A stretch of DNA of 64,000 nucleotides from positions 930,001 through 994,000 of the forward strand of contig BLLK01000022.1 of assembly GCA_021927905.1 (NCBI GenBank), read 5' to 3'. The stretch is from Chaetoceros tenuissimus (taxonomy: Eukaryota; Bacillariophyta; Thalassiosirophyceae; Chaetocerotales; Chaetocerotaceae). The translations under genes were made by a program, and so were the position numbers. How positions within the stretch are numbered: position 1 is the stretch's first letter; the number at the start of each line of letters is the position of its first letter. Below the pieces are notes generated by a model. It did not search any database. It was not told where the DNA came from and was given only the letters and a program-made list of their open reading frames with translations. This document shows, piece after piece, positions 21,677-34,591 of the stretch.

Positions 21677-24600
21677 ATGGAGACTTTGTTTCGAGATGAA
21701 ACCTCCAAACTAGATCTACAGAATATTGACGAATCGATGTTGGACCTGTATGCGTCACGAGTCACATCTAAATTGAACGAAATAGATGAGGATACTATTG
21801 ATTTCGCAGAATTCTGCAACATTATCAACGACTCCAACTCTGTGTCATCTTGGAAACGAAAGAAGGCAATCTTTGAAATCAACGATTTGAATGGTAATGG
21901 AAAGCTACTTCCAAATGACTTGGAAATCGCCCTCATGATGATTGATCTCGCTCCGAGTAATATCCGGTACGTCAACATCTTCGAAGTATTTTGCAGCTAC
22001 GACGTTGAAAACAAAGCCAGTCTGAATTTCGCGCAGTTTCGAGAGTTGATTGGTACTCCAAACGTTATGTCAAAGTCCTTGAGGAATAAAACTGCTCATG
22101 AGATATTTCAAATCTTCGCTATCGATGGTCGTTTATCCTTTTCTGCACTTGTCAAACTATGGTCTCAGTACTGTGTTGATGTAAAGTATGAGCTTTCTCT
22201 ACGTGAAATTGAAGAAAATATATCATCTTTTGATAAGGCTCGTGAGTGTCTGATACCATGGTTCAGATCTAGAAGGAGAATGTCTCTACTGCAAAGTTTT
22301 GTTTTAAAAGAGTCACAAAGCTATATGGAAAAACTTGTTGAGTTGAGAGAAGAGATTGTCGATGCAAGGAAAAGAGCAACGTCAAAACGAGATATTGTCA
22401 AAAGACAAAAGACGCATTTGAAACGTGTTGAGAGTAGAAAAACTTTGATTGTGAGCTCTGCTCCAAACCGAAGTGACTGTAAGTTCCTTCATGAAAGAAG
22501 GAAGAAAAAGTATTTGAGCAAAAGGCGATGTGCAGTGGATAACCTTCAAATACGGACTGCAGCTCTTGAATCGAAAGAGCGCGACACAATAATATTAGAT
22601 CGCATTCATAGGCAGAAAAAAGAGGAAAATCATGTTGTACAGAACGCAATGGATCGTATCAATATCTCAAGTCAGAATATCAAAAGTCTTCCTTCTGCAT
22701 ATCCGCAGAAATTGCATGAAGTCAAAATATTTGATGCCTCGCGAAACCAGATTTCAACATTTCCACCATCTGTATTCTACCATTTGATTTCATTGAGAAA
22801 ATTGGTTCTTTCACGAAATAGATTGACAAGCCTACCCCATGAAATATCACACCTTGCAAAGCTCGAGGTTCTATTACTTGACCAAAATGAACTGGGACAT
22901 ATTCCGCCTCTAAAAGATCTTGAGTCTTTGCTTGTGCTTGATGTAACGTCCAATAAAATCACAAGGATCCCTGTCCTTAACAATACGTTGAAAGTGATTC
23001 TGGCCTCATCGAACTTATTACAGGAATTGCCTATTAATCTTGGAGATCTATCTAACCTTGAATACTTGCAAGTAAACAACAATTGCATCTCTTATCTTCC
23101 AGAAAGCATCTCGAATTTGACACATCTCCATCGTCTAGAAATTTGCTCAAATGAATTGAGGGCTCTTCCTTCAAACTTTGCAATTTCTAGTTTGGAAGTC
23201 CTACGCCTTTCATACAATCGTGTCCAAGTAAGTCACTACTTTTGTTTTGAATTTCGTTCTACCTTTCTAACCAATTTTCATTCTGTAGGTATTACCTGAG
23301 TCATTGAAACAAATGAAGAAACTTGAGGTTCTTGACTTTAGTGAGAACAATATTTCCAGACTTGAAAACATACAATCTTGTGTTTCGCTGGTATCATTAG
23401 AATGTAAAAATTGCCAGCTTGACTTGTCACAGTATTTGCCCATGGCAGAGGGACTTGAGTTGGCAGACTTGTCAGCAAACTCAATTGCAGTCCTTCCAAA
23501 AGAAATTGCACTGTGGAGAAACCTGTGCTTTTTGAACTTGCAGTATAACTTACTAGAGGAAGTTCCACAAGAAATTGGGGCTTTGTACAATTTGCAGACG
23601 TTGAATGTATCTCACAACAAGATCCGCACTTTGCCCAATGAGTTTTGCCTCATGACATCTCTTTTAAAACTCGACTTTTCCTATAACTTGCTACATGAAC
23701 TTCCACAGAATTTTGGTGCGTTACAGGAGCTGACAACTCTTAACTGTAGGAGTAATAGTTTGTCAGGCCTTCCACCTACTTTTCACCGCTTGCAGGAAAT
23801 TAAAGAAGTAGATCTCGCTTTCAACACATTTCAAAAATTTGATCCCTGCCTAACTCATCTACCAATTCGACATTTGAATTTAGAAGGCAATCAGATTAGT
23901 AAACTCCCATCTTCTGTCGCAGAGATGAAGTCCATAGATATTCTGAATTTAAATCATAATCAAATCAAGGCAATCCCACTTGAGCTTGCTGATCTGAAGC
24001 AAAAATTGTGCTTAGAAAGCAACCCAATCAGTGATATCACGATGTACAGCAAAGACTTGAACCAAGTCTTCAAGTTTATGCAGAAGGAGCGCTTCATTTA
24101 TACAGCAGTTGTTGAAGAGTGGAATGTTAAGAAAGAATTCTTCATGAAGGGTAAGCTTCTCTTTAATGATTTCTACAAAGGAGTCTTGTGGCGAGTGGAA
24201 AATACAGAGAATGTAGACGGAGAACAAGCAGAATATACTTTACAGAGTGAATTTTACCAAAAGCGATTAAGAGAACTATTCTTTCACTGTAAATTACACG
24301 GAAATCCTCCAGTATATGAATACTTAGACGAAAGTACCATCGAAAGAAGGAACGCAGAAGCTAGTATCTTGGAAGAAAGAAGATCAAGAAGGGCTGAAGA
24401 AGCAAAGGACTTAGACACACAAAGAAAAGCTGACGAGCATGACAAATACCTCGGTGATTTCCACAACAGACAAATGAATGCCCTTGATAAAATTGAAAGG
24501 AAACAAAAGCTTGATAAGAAGTCGAAGCTTGAATTATTAGAGGAAGTTCAACGCCGTCTGAGAAACAAAGAACAACATATTTTAAAGCAGAGTATACAGA

Positions 24601-24707
24601 AAAAGGACGACGAAAAACAATTTAAAAAGTTTGCTTCTAAATTATTCAACGAAAATCCAGCCGAACAAAGACTCTTGCCTGTTGAGATAAGTCCTTGTTG
24701 GAAATAA
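21677..24707 (+). CDS. EF-hand / leucine-rich-repeat protein
   Basis: Exons 21677-23227 and 23289-24707 join in phase 0 (VQ|VLPESL) and give 989 residues. An EF-hand region occupies residues ~1-130, with a well-formed loop at about 70-83 (DLNGNGKLLPNDLE) and a second weak one (YDVENKASLNFAQF). A Lys/Arg-rich helical segment spans ~200-330. About 18 leucine-rich repeats of the small SHOC2-like type (L-x-x-L-P-x-x-[IL]) run from ~335 to ~770. The C-terminus (~850-985) is a charged coiled coil (RSRRAEEAKDLDTQRKADEHDK). There is no membrane segment or kinase domain, so a cytosolic calcium-responsive scaffold is likely. The ATG at 21677 is the first in the frame; the frame is open a little upstream without an ATG. 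Confidence 0.82.
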
Positions 24708-24822
24708 AATTCTTAACAAAAAGGAGAAACAAAAAGACATAATAATCACTATCGTGCTGTTTTAAGTGTATCATGAAAAAATCTCTACAGGAACCACCTG
24801 AAAACTGAGTTTGACTAGAAAA

Positions 24823-27048
24823 TTAATCATCATAACTTGATTGACTACTACTTGAATAATCATTCACAGATTCTTCATCACTACTCGAGGACTCTTCTTC
24901 ATTCTCAGCTGCATTCAAGTCCTGTATCTTCTTCGATATCCTCTTCCATGGACTCAACTGCAATATACAACCCAACACCAAACCCGTAGTAGAGTAACCC
25001 ACCACTACTGCACCTACCAATCCCTCTAGCGTAAAATGATACACAATACTCGACACAGCTGACAAAGGCAATGTCACCGCAAATGTCATCACTGCTGACA
25101 CCATCGTTGCCAACTTGAAACGTCCCTGTGCCCCTATCAACGACCATGATACCATACCAAATACCATCAAGATATTACCAATACCAATCAAAGGCAGCGC
25201 ATCATGTACCATATCCTGCAAAGTCTCGTCATCTGTAAACATCCCCGGAATATAAGGCATCAACACAAACAGCAACGCCGATACTGTCAGCGCTAGGCAC
25301 ATGGATATGAACAATGACTTCCATGCTGAGAGCTTGGCCATATCGATGTTACCTTTGCCAAGATGGAATGCTAGTCGAATAGATCCTGCCTCGCCTAGCC
25401 CTTCTGTGAATGCTTCAAACAAGTCCCAGATAGCTTCCAATATTCCCCATGTCGCGACTATGAATGGAGAGTACATCAATGATGAGATGATTAATAAACA
25501 TAATACAATACGAGGTGATATGAGCAACTGTCAAATCATCACACAAGGATCATTGCATCATCCGATATCAAATACATACAGCATAAGCTTACCTTCTGCC
25601 GGTCCCAACACTACAGCAAAGAACGTCAATGCCTCCCATTCTCCATACTCCAACAATGTACCGATTGACAGAGGTATGGCAGTCTTCAGCACATACTTCA
25701 CCGCAGGGATATTCTTCAGACCAGACGAATGCACCAACCCTGCCTTGAATGGATCGATCCAGCCCTTGCATACCACAAAACACACAAACACCGCATAGAT
25801 CACTACAGATGATACCATCTGAGCCATTCCGACCCAGAACAGGTCAATACCCTCGACAAACATCAACAACAACCAAACTAGTAGCAAATCGGTTGAGTTC
25901 GCTGCGAGATCCATGATTGTGGCAGGTAAAGCATAGCCACTCACATCTAGCAGTGCTGTGAAGGTATCAAACATACCCACTGCCATGTAGTCAAACATCA
26001 CCACCTTCGTATACTGTGCTCCTATCTCCACTACTCTCTCATTCATCTCAAATAATCGGATCGCATCGTCCATCAAGAACCACCAACATACACATAAAGG
26101 CACTGAACCAATCACATATATCATCAACGCTATCTGTGTATATTGTCCAGCAAGGAAGTAGTTATCAGCTCCAATGGCATGTGAGCATACAGTGTTAAGA
26201 GCATCAGCAACTCCTTTGATGAGTGTGTCTGTCAGTCCTAGGAGAACATTGGTCACAATGAATGCTGACAGGGCTTCTACACCAAGGTATTTTGATACCA
26301 ATGCGAGAGTGATAGCATCAAAGAGTGCAACTGCGACTGCTGATACCATGAATGGAATGCCAAGGATAAGTATTCTCTTTGTTTCTTGGTCATATTGTAT
26401 TATTTCTATGAATTTCTTCCCGAATCCAGACCTCTTTTCTTCTTTACAACTGTCCATCTTTTGTATTTGTTTTCTATTTTCTTGACCTCCATTAATGTTT
26501 TGCGGGTTATGGTTATACTTAATTCTGATTGAATAGAGTTTTTTCTTTTTTCGTTCTAATTCATTTAAATAGCTTGCGACTGGACTGTCGGTTGGGATAG
26601 AATGTGCATCTGAATTGAACTCACTTTTTGTTTGCTCTAGGAAGTATTGGAGAGTTAGAGAGTTAGGAGAATTAGTCTTGCTCTGTTGACTGGTATTTAT
26701 CTGTTGAATCTCATCATCATCAACACCCTCTTTGTTGGATTCTTTCTCCCTTCTTTTCGCATCAACACCCGACGCATCCATGTTGATTTGAACATTATCC
26801 CTGTCACTCGAACATTCTTGTGAATTGATACCATCAGAATTCATTCCATCTTCACTATCAGAAGACAACTGCTTTTCGTTTGTCCATCTGCACACTCTGA
26901 TGAGTTGTACTACTAATGGTATGGCTATCAAACAGCAAATGGAATATATCGACACTGCTATAAGCATCCACGGGCCAGGATCTATTGTAGTTGGTATATA
27001 ATCTTCAAATCCTTTGTTTCTGTAGTAATAGTAATCATCGTTGCTCAT
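24823..27048 (-). CDS. MATE-family transporter C with N-terminal membrane module
   Basis: Two exons, 27048-25593 and 25457-24823 (phase 1), give about 696 residues. The N-terminal module (NDDYYYYRNKGFEDYIP, then DPGPW and one helix) is nearly the same as in gene D. The linker (about residues 55-205) is polar and contains SPVASYLNELERKKKK, also shared with D. The MATE core (QYDQETKRILILGIPF onward) is instead nearly identical to A and B. The intron found between module and core in A, B, D and E is absent. The intron inside GPAE|VATWG is present, as in A and B. The C-terminal tail is Ser/Asp-rich. Antiporter function follows from the family; the substrate is unknown. Confidence 0.88.
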
Positions 27049-27431
27049 TGTCTTAGAATATTTACTCTGAGATACTCGTGAAATGAACGAGTATTGTAAT
27101 TATCATAATCAAAAAAGTACTCGGTTTCGGAGGAAGGAGAGAAGAGTTCAAAAAAAAAGAAAGACATGTTGCTGTGCATAGTGCACCTAAATGGAAAAAC
27201 AATTCTATGTTTGAGCTAAAACGATCGGATCGTGCCTTCTACATACGAAAAATACTAAAAAGTTTACAGCCAAAACCAAATTTTCAATTCAGACTAGACT
27301 ACAAATGTAAAAAAGCTAAGAAGAGAGGAAATGATCATAGAGTATTACACAGGAGTGAATTTATTCTTTACAGAGAGATAAATGCACCAACTCAACCAGA
27401 ACTATCCAATGAAAGTCGTCTAATTTTGATT
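27049..27431. other. Intergenic between MATE C and MATE D
   Basis: Spacer between two head-to-tail minus-strand genes. A Lys/Arg-rich plus-strand ORF crosses it into the 3' end of D, but nothing supports it as a gene. Confidence 0.4.
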
Positions 27432-29713
27432 TTATAATTTTTTAGTCCCATGTCCTATTTCTCGTTCAAATTTGCGAGTGTAACTCGAGACTACTGGATT
27501 CTCACTAGAATCATCATCAGAGCTTGAATCTTCATCCTTCACTTCGATTATATCATCATCATCCGTATCAGACTCTTCCGCATTCTGCTGTATGATAATA
27601 TCTGAAATTTTCTTCCAATCTGACAAAAGAAGAATTACTGCAAATGCCAATCCTGTCGTAGAATATCCGATCACAATAGCTGACACAATCCCTTTCAAGT
27701 CAAATCGAAAGTAAAAGCAGAAAAGTGCTGAAAGTGGGAGTGTAACACAGAAACTCATTGCTGCCGAAACTGTAGTTGCAAGTTTGAACCTGCCTTGTGC
27801 ACAGACCAACTCCCAGCTAACCATACCAAAAACCATCAGAATATTCCCTATACCAATAATCGGAATGACTGAATTGACCATGTCTTGAAGGGTTTCATCT
27901 TTTGTGAACCAGGTTGACAAGTTTTCACTGCAGAGAAAAAGAACCCCAGTTGTAACTGTTCGAAGCAAAGTTGAAAGGAAGAGAGTTTTCCATGCAGAAG
28001 TTGGGGACTTCTTCGTATCACCCTTTCCTAAGTGGAATGCAAGCCGCATAGCTCCCGCTTCCATCAGACCTCGTGTGGTTGCTTCAAAAATATCCCAGAG
28101 AGACTCGATGATTCCCCACGCTGCTACTTCTGCTGGACCAAGAGCTGCTACAAAGAAAATAAGTACTTCATATTCTCCATACTCCAAGAATGACCCAAGT
28201 GCAAGGGGGATCGATGTCTTGATGACATGCTTCACCGCAGCGGTATTCTTCACAAATAAATCCTTACATTAGAAAATGCTCATAATTTCAAGTTCATAAA
28301 CAAGAATATTGACTCACCCTGAATGCAAATGTATGCACCATGCCCTCTAGGAAAGGGTCCAACCAACCAAGACATATACAAATAGAAGTGAAAATAATGA
28401 AACAAACTACTGTTCCAATTAAATGTGTGACTCCCACCCAAAACAATGACATGCCTGGTGTAAACGCCAAAATTGACCAAATAACCGCAATGTCAATTGC
28501 CCCAGATGCAACATCAAAGATTACAGCAGGGGTAGCATACCCTGTCAAGTTCAACAGTTCTGAATACGCATCATATATACCATCCATCACGTAGTCAAAT
28601 ACTACGATTTTTGTATATTGCTCTCCGATTGCAACAACATCGTCTCCAAATCCAAATAGACGGATACAATCACCCATGACAAAGTACCACAATATGAAAA
28701 TTGGAATACTGAGACCAATGTATAACACAGTCGAGATCTGTACATATTGACCAGCGAGTTTGTAATTTTCTGCACCAATTGCATGTGCACAAATCGTATC
28801 AACAGACTCAACCAATCCTCCACTGATCAATGTACTCAGTTCAATCAGCATATTAACCACAATATATGCGGATAGGGACTGCACACCAAGATAATTTGAG
28901 ATCAATGCGATTGTCACAGCATCAAAGACAGCATCCGATATAGAAGATATTGTAAAGGGTATTCCCAGATGTAAGATTCTTTTCGACTCCGAATCAAAGT
29001 TGATAATATGAATAAATTGATTGATACTGTTCCCAATCTTTTCGCCACAATCTAGTTCATTATGATCATATGTTTTTGCTGTATTTGGACCAGGACCGTG
29101 CTTAAAGTTGTCTTCAGATTAGTTGAAAGATCACAAAGAAGTAATAGTGTGCGTATGAAACAAATACACTTACATGATCCATTTCATCGTCGGAAAGACC
29201 ATTGTCCTTTTGATCACCTTGTTCTTCATCACGATACGCGTTGTTTCTAATTCTTTTTATCTTGTTTCTTTTTCGCTCTAATTCTTCTAAGTAGCTTGAA
29301 ACAGGACTAGGCGATGTAAGATGCTGTCCATCCATATCAATATTCAAGGCTCTTTTTGATCTTTCCAAGAAATCCCGAAGAGAATCGATTTTGCTTGTTT
29401 CTTCTTCTCTTACCCACTCTCTAAGCAGCACCGTATCATCCCTATTTATATCGACATCCACCATATCACTTGAGCTTTCTCGTGAGCTTAAATGACTGGA
29501 TTCTTCTTCAACTACTTCACCGTCGCTATCACAAGGAATATCTTGTCTCCGCCTACATTTTGTAAATAGTTGTACTACTACTGGTACGGCTATCAAACAG
29601 CAAATGGAATATATCGACACTGCGATAAGCATCCACGGGCCAGGATCTTTTGCGGTTGGTATATAATCCTCAAATCCTTTGTTTCTGTAGTAATAGTAAT
29701 CATCATCACTCAT
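27432..29713 (-). CDS. MATE-family transporter D with N-terminal membrane module
   Basis: Three exons, 29713-29174, 29100-28318 and 28247-27432, give about 712 residues; all junctions are phase 0. The exon 2 acceptor AAG|CAC is my best reading. The N-terminal module (DDDYYYYRNKGFEDYIP, DPGPWMLIAVSIYS helix) pairs with gene C. The MATE core (FDSESKRILHLGIPF, AIGAENYKLAGQYVQ) pairs with gene E. Its core intron lies at AFR|NTAAVK, about 50 residues before the intron of A/B/C, which is missing here. The tail is Asp/Ser-rich (ESDTDDDDIIEVKDEDSSSDDD), a likely phosphorylated acidic tail. Probable secondary antiporter; substrate unknown. Confidence 0.87.
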
Positions 29714-30196
29714 TTTTGTGTGAAATATATGATTCTTAGTTTTTATGATTATTCAGTTGTCTATCGTATGAGGAGAAGAATAACCTTCTCATAGGTATAA
29801 AAATTTGAAAAGTTTTGGTCTTGAAAGCTGCGTAGAAGGTGCACCGAACATTAGGGGTACAAGTTTTATTTAAATTTGGAAGAAGCCTTTCATGAGGAGT
29901 TCAGAGTACTTCAAGATTTTAGAAAGAAGAAAGATAGATGACCAATAAATAGAAATTTTCGTGCACCCTTTAACGAAAATGTCTTTGCACCAGCAAGATT
30001 GATCCAGTCTTATATAGAAAAATGATCTTGTCGTGGAAGGATGTGGCTGAATTTCCTACTTGACAAGGTTACGTAGCCTTGAATGACATCACCTGTAACA
30101 GCTCATAATGTTGCCGTGTATTAGAGAAAAGATGTTGAAAACACTAGTACCATCAAGAAAAATAAACAAATTAGATGACAAATGTAATCTCTCCAA
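29714..30196. other. Intergenic upstream of MATE D; contains one copy of a dispersed ~143-bp sequence
   Basis: Holds the presumed promoter of MATE D and, at about 30003-30146, a sequence that recurs upstream of the rubredoxin gene. No gene seen. Confidence 0.5.
30003..30146 (+). repeat. Dispersed repeat, copy 1
   Basis: Shares long blocks with 34592-34733, such as AATTTCCTACTTGACAAGG and ACAGCTCATAATGTTGCCGT, in the same orientation. The two copies differ by small indels and substitutions, so the duplication is not recent. Confidence 0.8.
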
Positions 30197-30229
30197 CTAT
30201 ATAAATTGAACTGACAACTTACTCTCAAT

Positions 30230-30854
30230 GTCGGGAAAGGAGATGGCATAGGAGAAGGTGGGCGAGAAGGCGCTGGGACCAGCTGAGTAGGGGTGGGTGC
30301 AGCAGTTGGTGCTGCAGTTGGAGACTTTGTTGGCTAGTAATGGATTATTCAAAACGATGGAATCAGTTTTGTCTTGAATTATGGCTGATGCATTACACTC
30401 AAAAAATAACTTCGAACTTACCGCTTGGGTAGGACCAGTTGTGACAACACCCGAGCAAATGCCACAAGAATCTCCACAGTTTACAATTTGCTGATCATCC
30501 GTACAGTATAAAGCTTTTCTCGCTGTGTTTTTGGCTGGATCAGAACTCTTATTGAGGAATGCACAATCAAAAGTTTTATCTGGGATATTTAGAGCAGGAT
30601 ACTCAAAGTTCAAGTCTTCTCCGTAACAAGCCAATTCGCAATTCGTTGTCACTAGAGGATGTTCGTTTCCAAGACAATATCTCTCTTTTCTCTTCAGTGA
30701 TTTTTCAGGTGTTGGTGCTGATGCAAGCCAAGTACAAAAGTCGGGTTTGACACTTCCAGAATTAGTGGTATACTCAAAATTTGCAGTTGGTACATGCTTG
30801 TGCAGCTACAACCGCTGGAATCAAAGCTAGGACTGAGAGAGTACGCAGTTTCAT
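30230..30854 (-). pseudogene. Broken copy of the secreted Cys/PSD-repeat gene
   Basis: It aligns with the gene at 32177-33642: same signal peptide start (MKLRTLSVLALIPA), same Cys-rich first domain, same intron (donor after CAAGCG, acceptor before CCAACAAAG), and same start of the Pro/Thr linker up to PSPFPTL. A 2-bp deletion just after the first CTN codons breaks the frame in exon 1. Homology stops after the linker start, so the PSD repeats and the second Cys domain are missing. A remnant of a local duplication, probably not making the ancestral product. Confidence 0.75.
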
Positions 30855-32176
30855 TATAGTCTAAGATACTATTGAGTCTATTATATATCTATTTTCTCTC
30901 TATTGATGGTGCTATTATGTGTACCCTGGTTCTCGTTTTTGAAAAGCAGACGAGAAGATTTATTAGGTATGTGCCTCGGTACATACCTACATAGTTTAGC
31001 AACACTTCCCACTTCTATCCAAAGAGCTTTTTCGTCATAACATCTAATATCTTTTTAAATTTGACTTAAATCTGCTCAGTCGTGATGTATCTGGATCTAG
31101 TTTAGACCTCTTGAGTTTTGAAAAAAGAAAGTGGAACATCTCAATAAATAATGAAGCTGTGGGTATGAGATCTTTGAAGAACTTTTAAGATTAGACCTCT
31201 AAAAATTAGACTAGAAATTGACATAGCCTTCCTGGTTTAGAGCTATGTACAGATCTCGGCTTGGAAAAAGAAACCAATTTTTGAATTTAATTTTGGAGGG
31301 ATTTCAATACGGTATTGAGCTAATGAAATGAAAGGATACCAATGCGGTATTGAGCTAATGGAATAAATGTCGAAAACATTATTTTTGTTCTTCATTTCAT
31401 TCGACGGTAAAGGCATGAAAAAAGTCTATGCCATTATTCTTACACAAACAATGTTATAGCTTCTTTCTAATTATTAGTTTTTAAAAATTTGACCGTCTTT
31501 GTTGTCTCCAAACAAATACTTTCTATTGCTGAGCAAGTAGTGCAAATACAATAACTACCGTAAACCATGCTCCAGCTAGAATTGGAGCTGGGGACTTTTC
31601 AATGAAATATTGAAATATTGATTTTGAATTTTATGGAAATGCGAAGTGAAGATTACATTGGATGTGCAAAATAGCATCACGTTGACTGATTAATTTTTAA
31701 TATTTCTATTATAAAAATGGATTGATAAGCAAAGAGCAATATAAAACTTCAAACATCCTTTTGAAGGTTCTTTCAGTAAATATCATCAAAATAGACGTAG
31801 TTCAAAGTAGAATATATCTTCCTACAACGACATAGTAGCTAATGTTTGTACATTGATATACTATGCGGAGGGTATCATATATAAACATATATAAATATAT
31901 TGAAAGAGTCTTTGAAAAACGATTAATTGAATTTAGAAATTAATGCAAATATTTGATTAAAATGTACTTCCTACGACGACCTCATGATGATTATAAACGC
32001 GGAATTCAAATTTCAAGTAAGATTCATCATGGACGGAGGGTATAATAATATAGATGGCTGCCGGGAGAACTCAAGCACATTGATTTTGGGTATTGTACGG
32101 TTCATCAACCAGTCGCAGGTTTGTTGTGTGTAACATAGAAAGAAACTGGTCACTCAAGAAGGTGGACGCTATTGGT
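30855..32176. other. Long intergenic region with a short direct repeat
   Basis: About 1.3 kb without a gene. A ~30-bp unit containing ATACGGTATTGAGCTAATG occurs twice near 31305-31375, each with near-palindromic CAATAC/GTATTG arms. A small inverted repeat AGGTATGT...ACATACCT lies at about 30965. The rest is AT-rich with no coding signal. Confidence 0.5.
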
Positions 32177-33642
32177 CTAAGCACTGCAACTTGCGCAACA
32201 TGAATCAGAGACGTCGTAAAAACTTCCATCACCGAGGCAGTATTTTCCTTGGCGTGTTTCTTTATTCTTTCCTGTGAGCCAACTGCATTCCTTCTTGGTG
32301 GATCCTGTTGCATCCCATTTCAAAGTGATTGGGGTACCTGCATCATCAGAACAAGGAATTCCGCATTCAGAGTCATATGCTGCACATGTAGCACAACAAG
32401 AAGGTCTTTCATTGGAAATCAACTTTTCGCTGCTAGTTTCACAGTATTTTTCTCCACGGGCACAAAGTTTACTTGCAATGTAATCACAATCTTGAATCGG
32501 GTCAAGAGTATTAAATGGAGCAGTAAAGGTGTGAGTAGAGTCGTCAACACAAGTTGAAGTTGGTGGAGTTGGTGGAGTTGGGGTTGGAGTTGGTGCAGCG
32601 GTTGGCGCACGTGTCGGAGCAGGTGTAGGTCCAATTGGTGAAGAAGTCGGAGTAGGAGACGGCTTGATGCTGGATGTTGGATTTCCTGATGGCGCGCGAG
32701 ATGGCTCCTTCGATGGTACTTGGGACGGTTGGTCTGAAGGTACGCTGGATGGACTGCGAGATGGCTCCTTCGATGGAAGTAGAGAAGGCTGATCAGATGG
32801 TTCCATAGACGGAACAAAAGATGGTTCATCAGACGGAACCATTGATGGACTATCGGACGGTACATCTGACGGCACCATTGATGGAGAGTCAGATGGTTCC
32901 ATTGAAGGAAGCATAGATGGCTCATCTGAAGGAATTTTAGATGGGGAATCAGATGGTGCATCAGAAGGGACCATGGATGGAGCATCTGACGGAGTGCTGG
33001 TTGGTTTCAAGGTTGGGAAAGGGGAAGGCATAGGAGATGGTGGTCTACTTGGAGTAGCAGTTGGCCAAGTTCCAATTGGTGAAGCAGTTGGTGCAGGAGT
33101 TGGAGACTTTGTTGGCTAATAGATTCAAAACAATGAAATCAGTTCTGTTTCTTGGTTTACGAGTATAGTTGATGCAAGGAACCCAATAAATTACTTACCG
33201 CTTGAGTAGGAGCAGGGGTTGTGACAACGGCAGAACACATGTTACAAGAAACTCCGCAATTTACAATTTGCCCATCATCTGTACAGTATCTTTCTTGTCT
33301 CGCTATGTTTTTGGCTGGATCAGAACTCTTTGTGAGGAATGGACAATTGTAGAGTTGACCTTCAACATATAAAGCAGGATACTCAAAGTTCACGTCTTCT
33401 CTGTAACAAGCCAATGCACACTTTTCTCTTACTTCAGGATGTGGATTTGATCTAAGACAATATCTTTCTTTTCTCTTCAGTGTCTTGAGAGGTGTTGCTG
33501 CTGGGGATGCAAGCCAAGTACAAAAGTCAGATTTGAACTGTCCAGCATCAGTGGTATACGCAAAATTTGCAGTGTTGGTACATGTTTGTGCAGCTGCGAG
33601 CGCTGGAATCAAAGCTAGAAGTGAGCGAGTACTCAATTGCAT
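32177..33642 (-). CDS. Secreted protein: Cys-rich domain, PT/PSD-repeat linker, second Cys-rich domain
   Basis: Two exons, 33642-33199 and 33115-32177 (phase 0), give 461 residues. A signal peptide (residues 1-18, ALAAAQ) precedes a Cys-rich domain (about 19-145) with about a dozen Cys (CTNTANF, DFCTWL, KERYC, CALACYRED, YCTDDGQIVNCG). A Pro/Thr-rich stretch follows, then about 20 units of the form PSxxPS (PSD-x-PSMVPS, PSMEPSD and so on) at ~190-290. A second Cys-rich domain (~305-460) repeats the theme CDYIASKLCARGEKYC / CSWLTGKNKETRQGKYC and SCCATCAAYDSECGIPC / SCCASCSA. Such PSD linkers are common in secreted diatom proteins and are probably O-glycosylated. Extracellular or wall role by inference; no catalytic motif. 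A damaged paralogue lies just downstream. Confidence 0.85.
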
Positions 33643-33961
33643 CGTGAATACTGAAGAGGGAGATGTGATGAATGAAAGTATTTTTGTTTCATTATGTGAT
33701 GTTGAGGGTTCTACTTGAGTGAAGCTTCCTCAAAAAGAAATGTTTGATACGATTGATGAGGTGGAAAGGCTTCTCAGAATTTGTATTAAAACAAAGAGAA
33801 AAGATTTTTCAACTCGCACGATCAAAGCTAAACATGACCATGATGAGATTCTTCGAGTATAAACTACTGCTCAAGGTTCTGAGTTTACTTACTGTGGTAT
33901 TTTATAGACTAGTACTTTCAACATACCGGAAAAATAGAAAAGAATTGCCGCGCAAAAGCTA

Positions 33962-34100
33962 AAAAAGACAAAGATTTTTCAACGTGAGGATCAAAGCTAA
34001 ATACACCATGATGATTCAAATGTCACCCTAAAAAAGAAAAAGATTTTTCAACGGGAGGATCAAAGCTAAATATGACCATGATGATTCAAATGACACTCCA
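33962..34100 (+). repeat. Two tandem ~68-bp repeats
   Basis: Units share AAAGATTTTTCAACG and GAGGATCAAAGCTAAATA followed by CCATGATGATTCAAATG. A related unit (AAGATTTTTCAACTCGCACG...) lies at about 33798-33850. Confidence 0.8.
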
Positions 34101-34591
34101 TTATTCTTAGCTGAGCTTCGTTTAGACCGAATACTTTTCTTCGAGCTTTTTTCACTTTGCTCAATCGTGATTTTTCCAAGAAATATAGGAAGTAGTTATA
34201 GTGCTCTTGTATCTAAGTAGTATTGTGCTTATGATAATATTTTGTTAAAAGTTGAAGTGATCCACGTTGCAATTCAACCTTGACTAATAGCTAGTCTAAG
34301 ACGCTTCTTCAGACTCATAACAGTCTTCTTCAGGTTTCATGTTTTTCTGATTGTTTTGAATAGGAAGTCAGTCGAGAATACGGAGAACATTCGATGGTTT
34401 TCCTCTAAAAGACGGACCTTGCAACAAAAATTGTTTTAGATGCAAAATGAATTTTACGTAGTAGTTGATTGACTATTTTCTGAGAAGAAAAGGTAGCTAA
34501 GTACCGAGTACAATAAGAAGCAAGAAAAATGATGCATCTGTTGGTCAAGAAAGAATATTAGTTTATAACATTATTATAACAATATGATTGT

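Noticed and set aside
27174-27437. 87-codon plus-strand ORF between MATE C and D
   Set aside because: Runs into the 3' end of MATE D on the opposite strand, no homology, basic low-complexity composition.
32419-32985. 188-codon minus-strand ORF rich in His/Leu/Pro
   Set aside because: Alternative frame of the PSD repeats in the secreted-protein gene; repeated DNA gives an open shadow frame.
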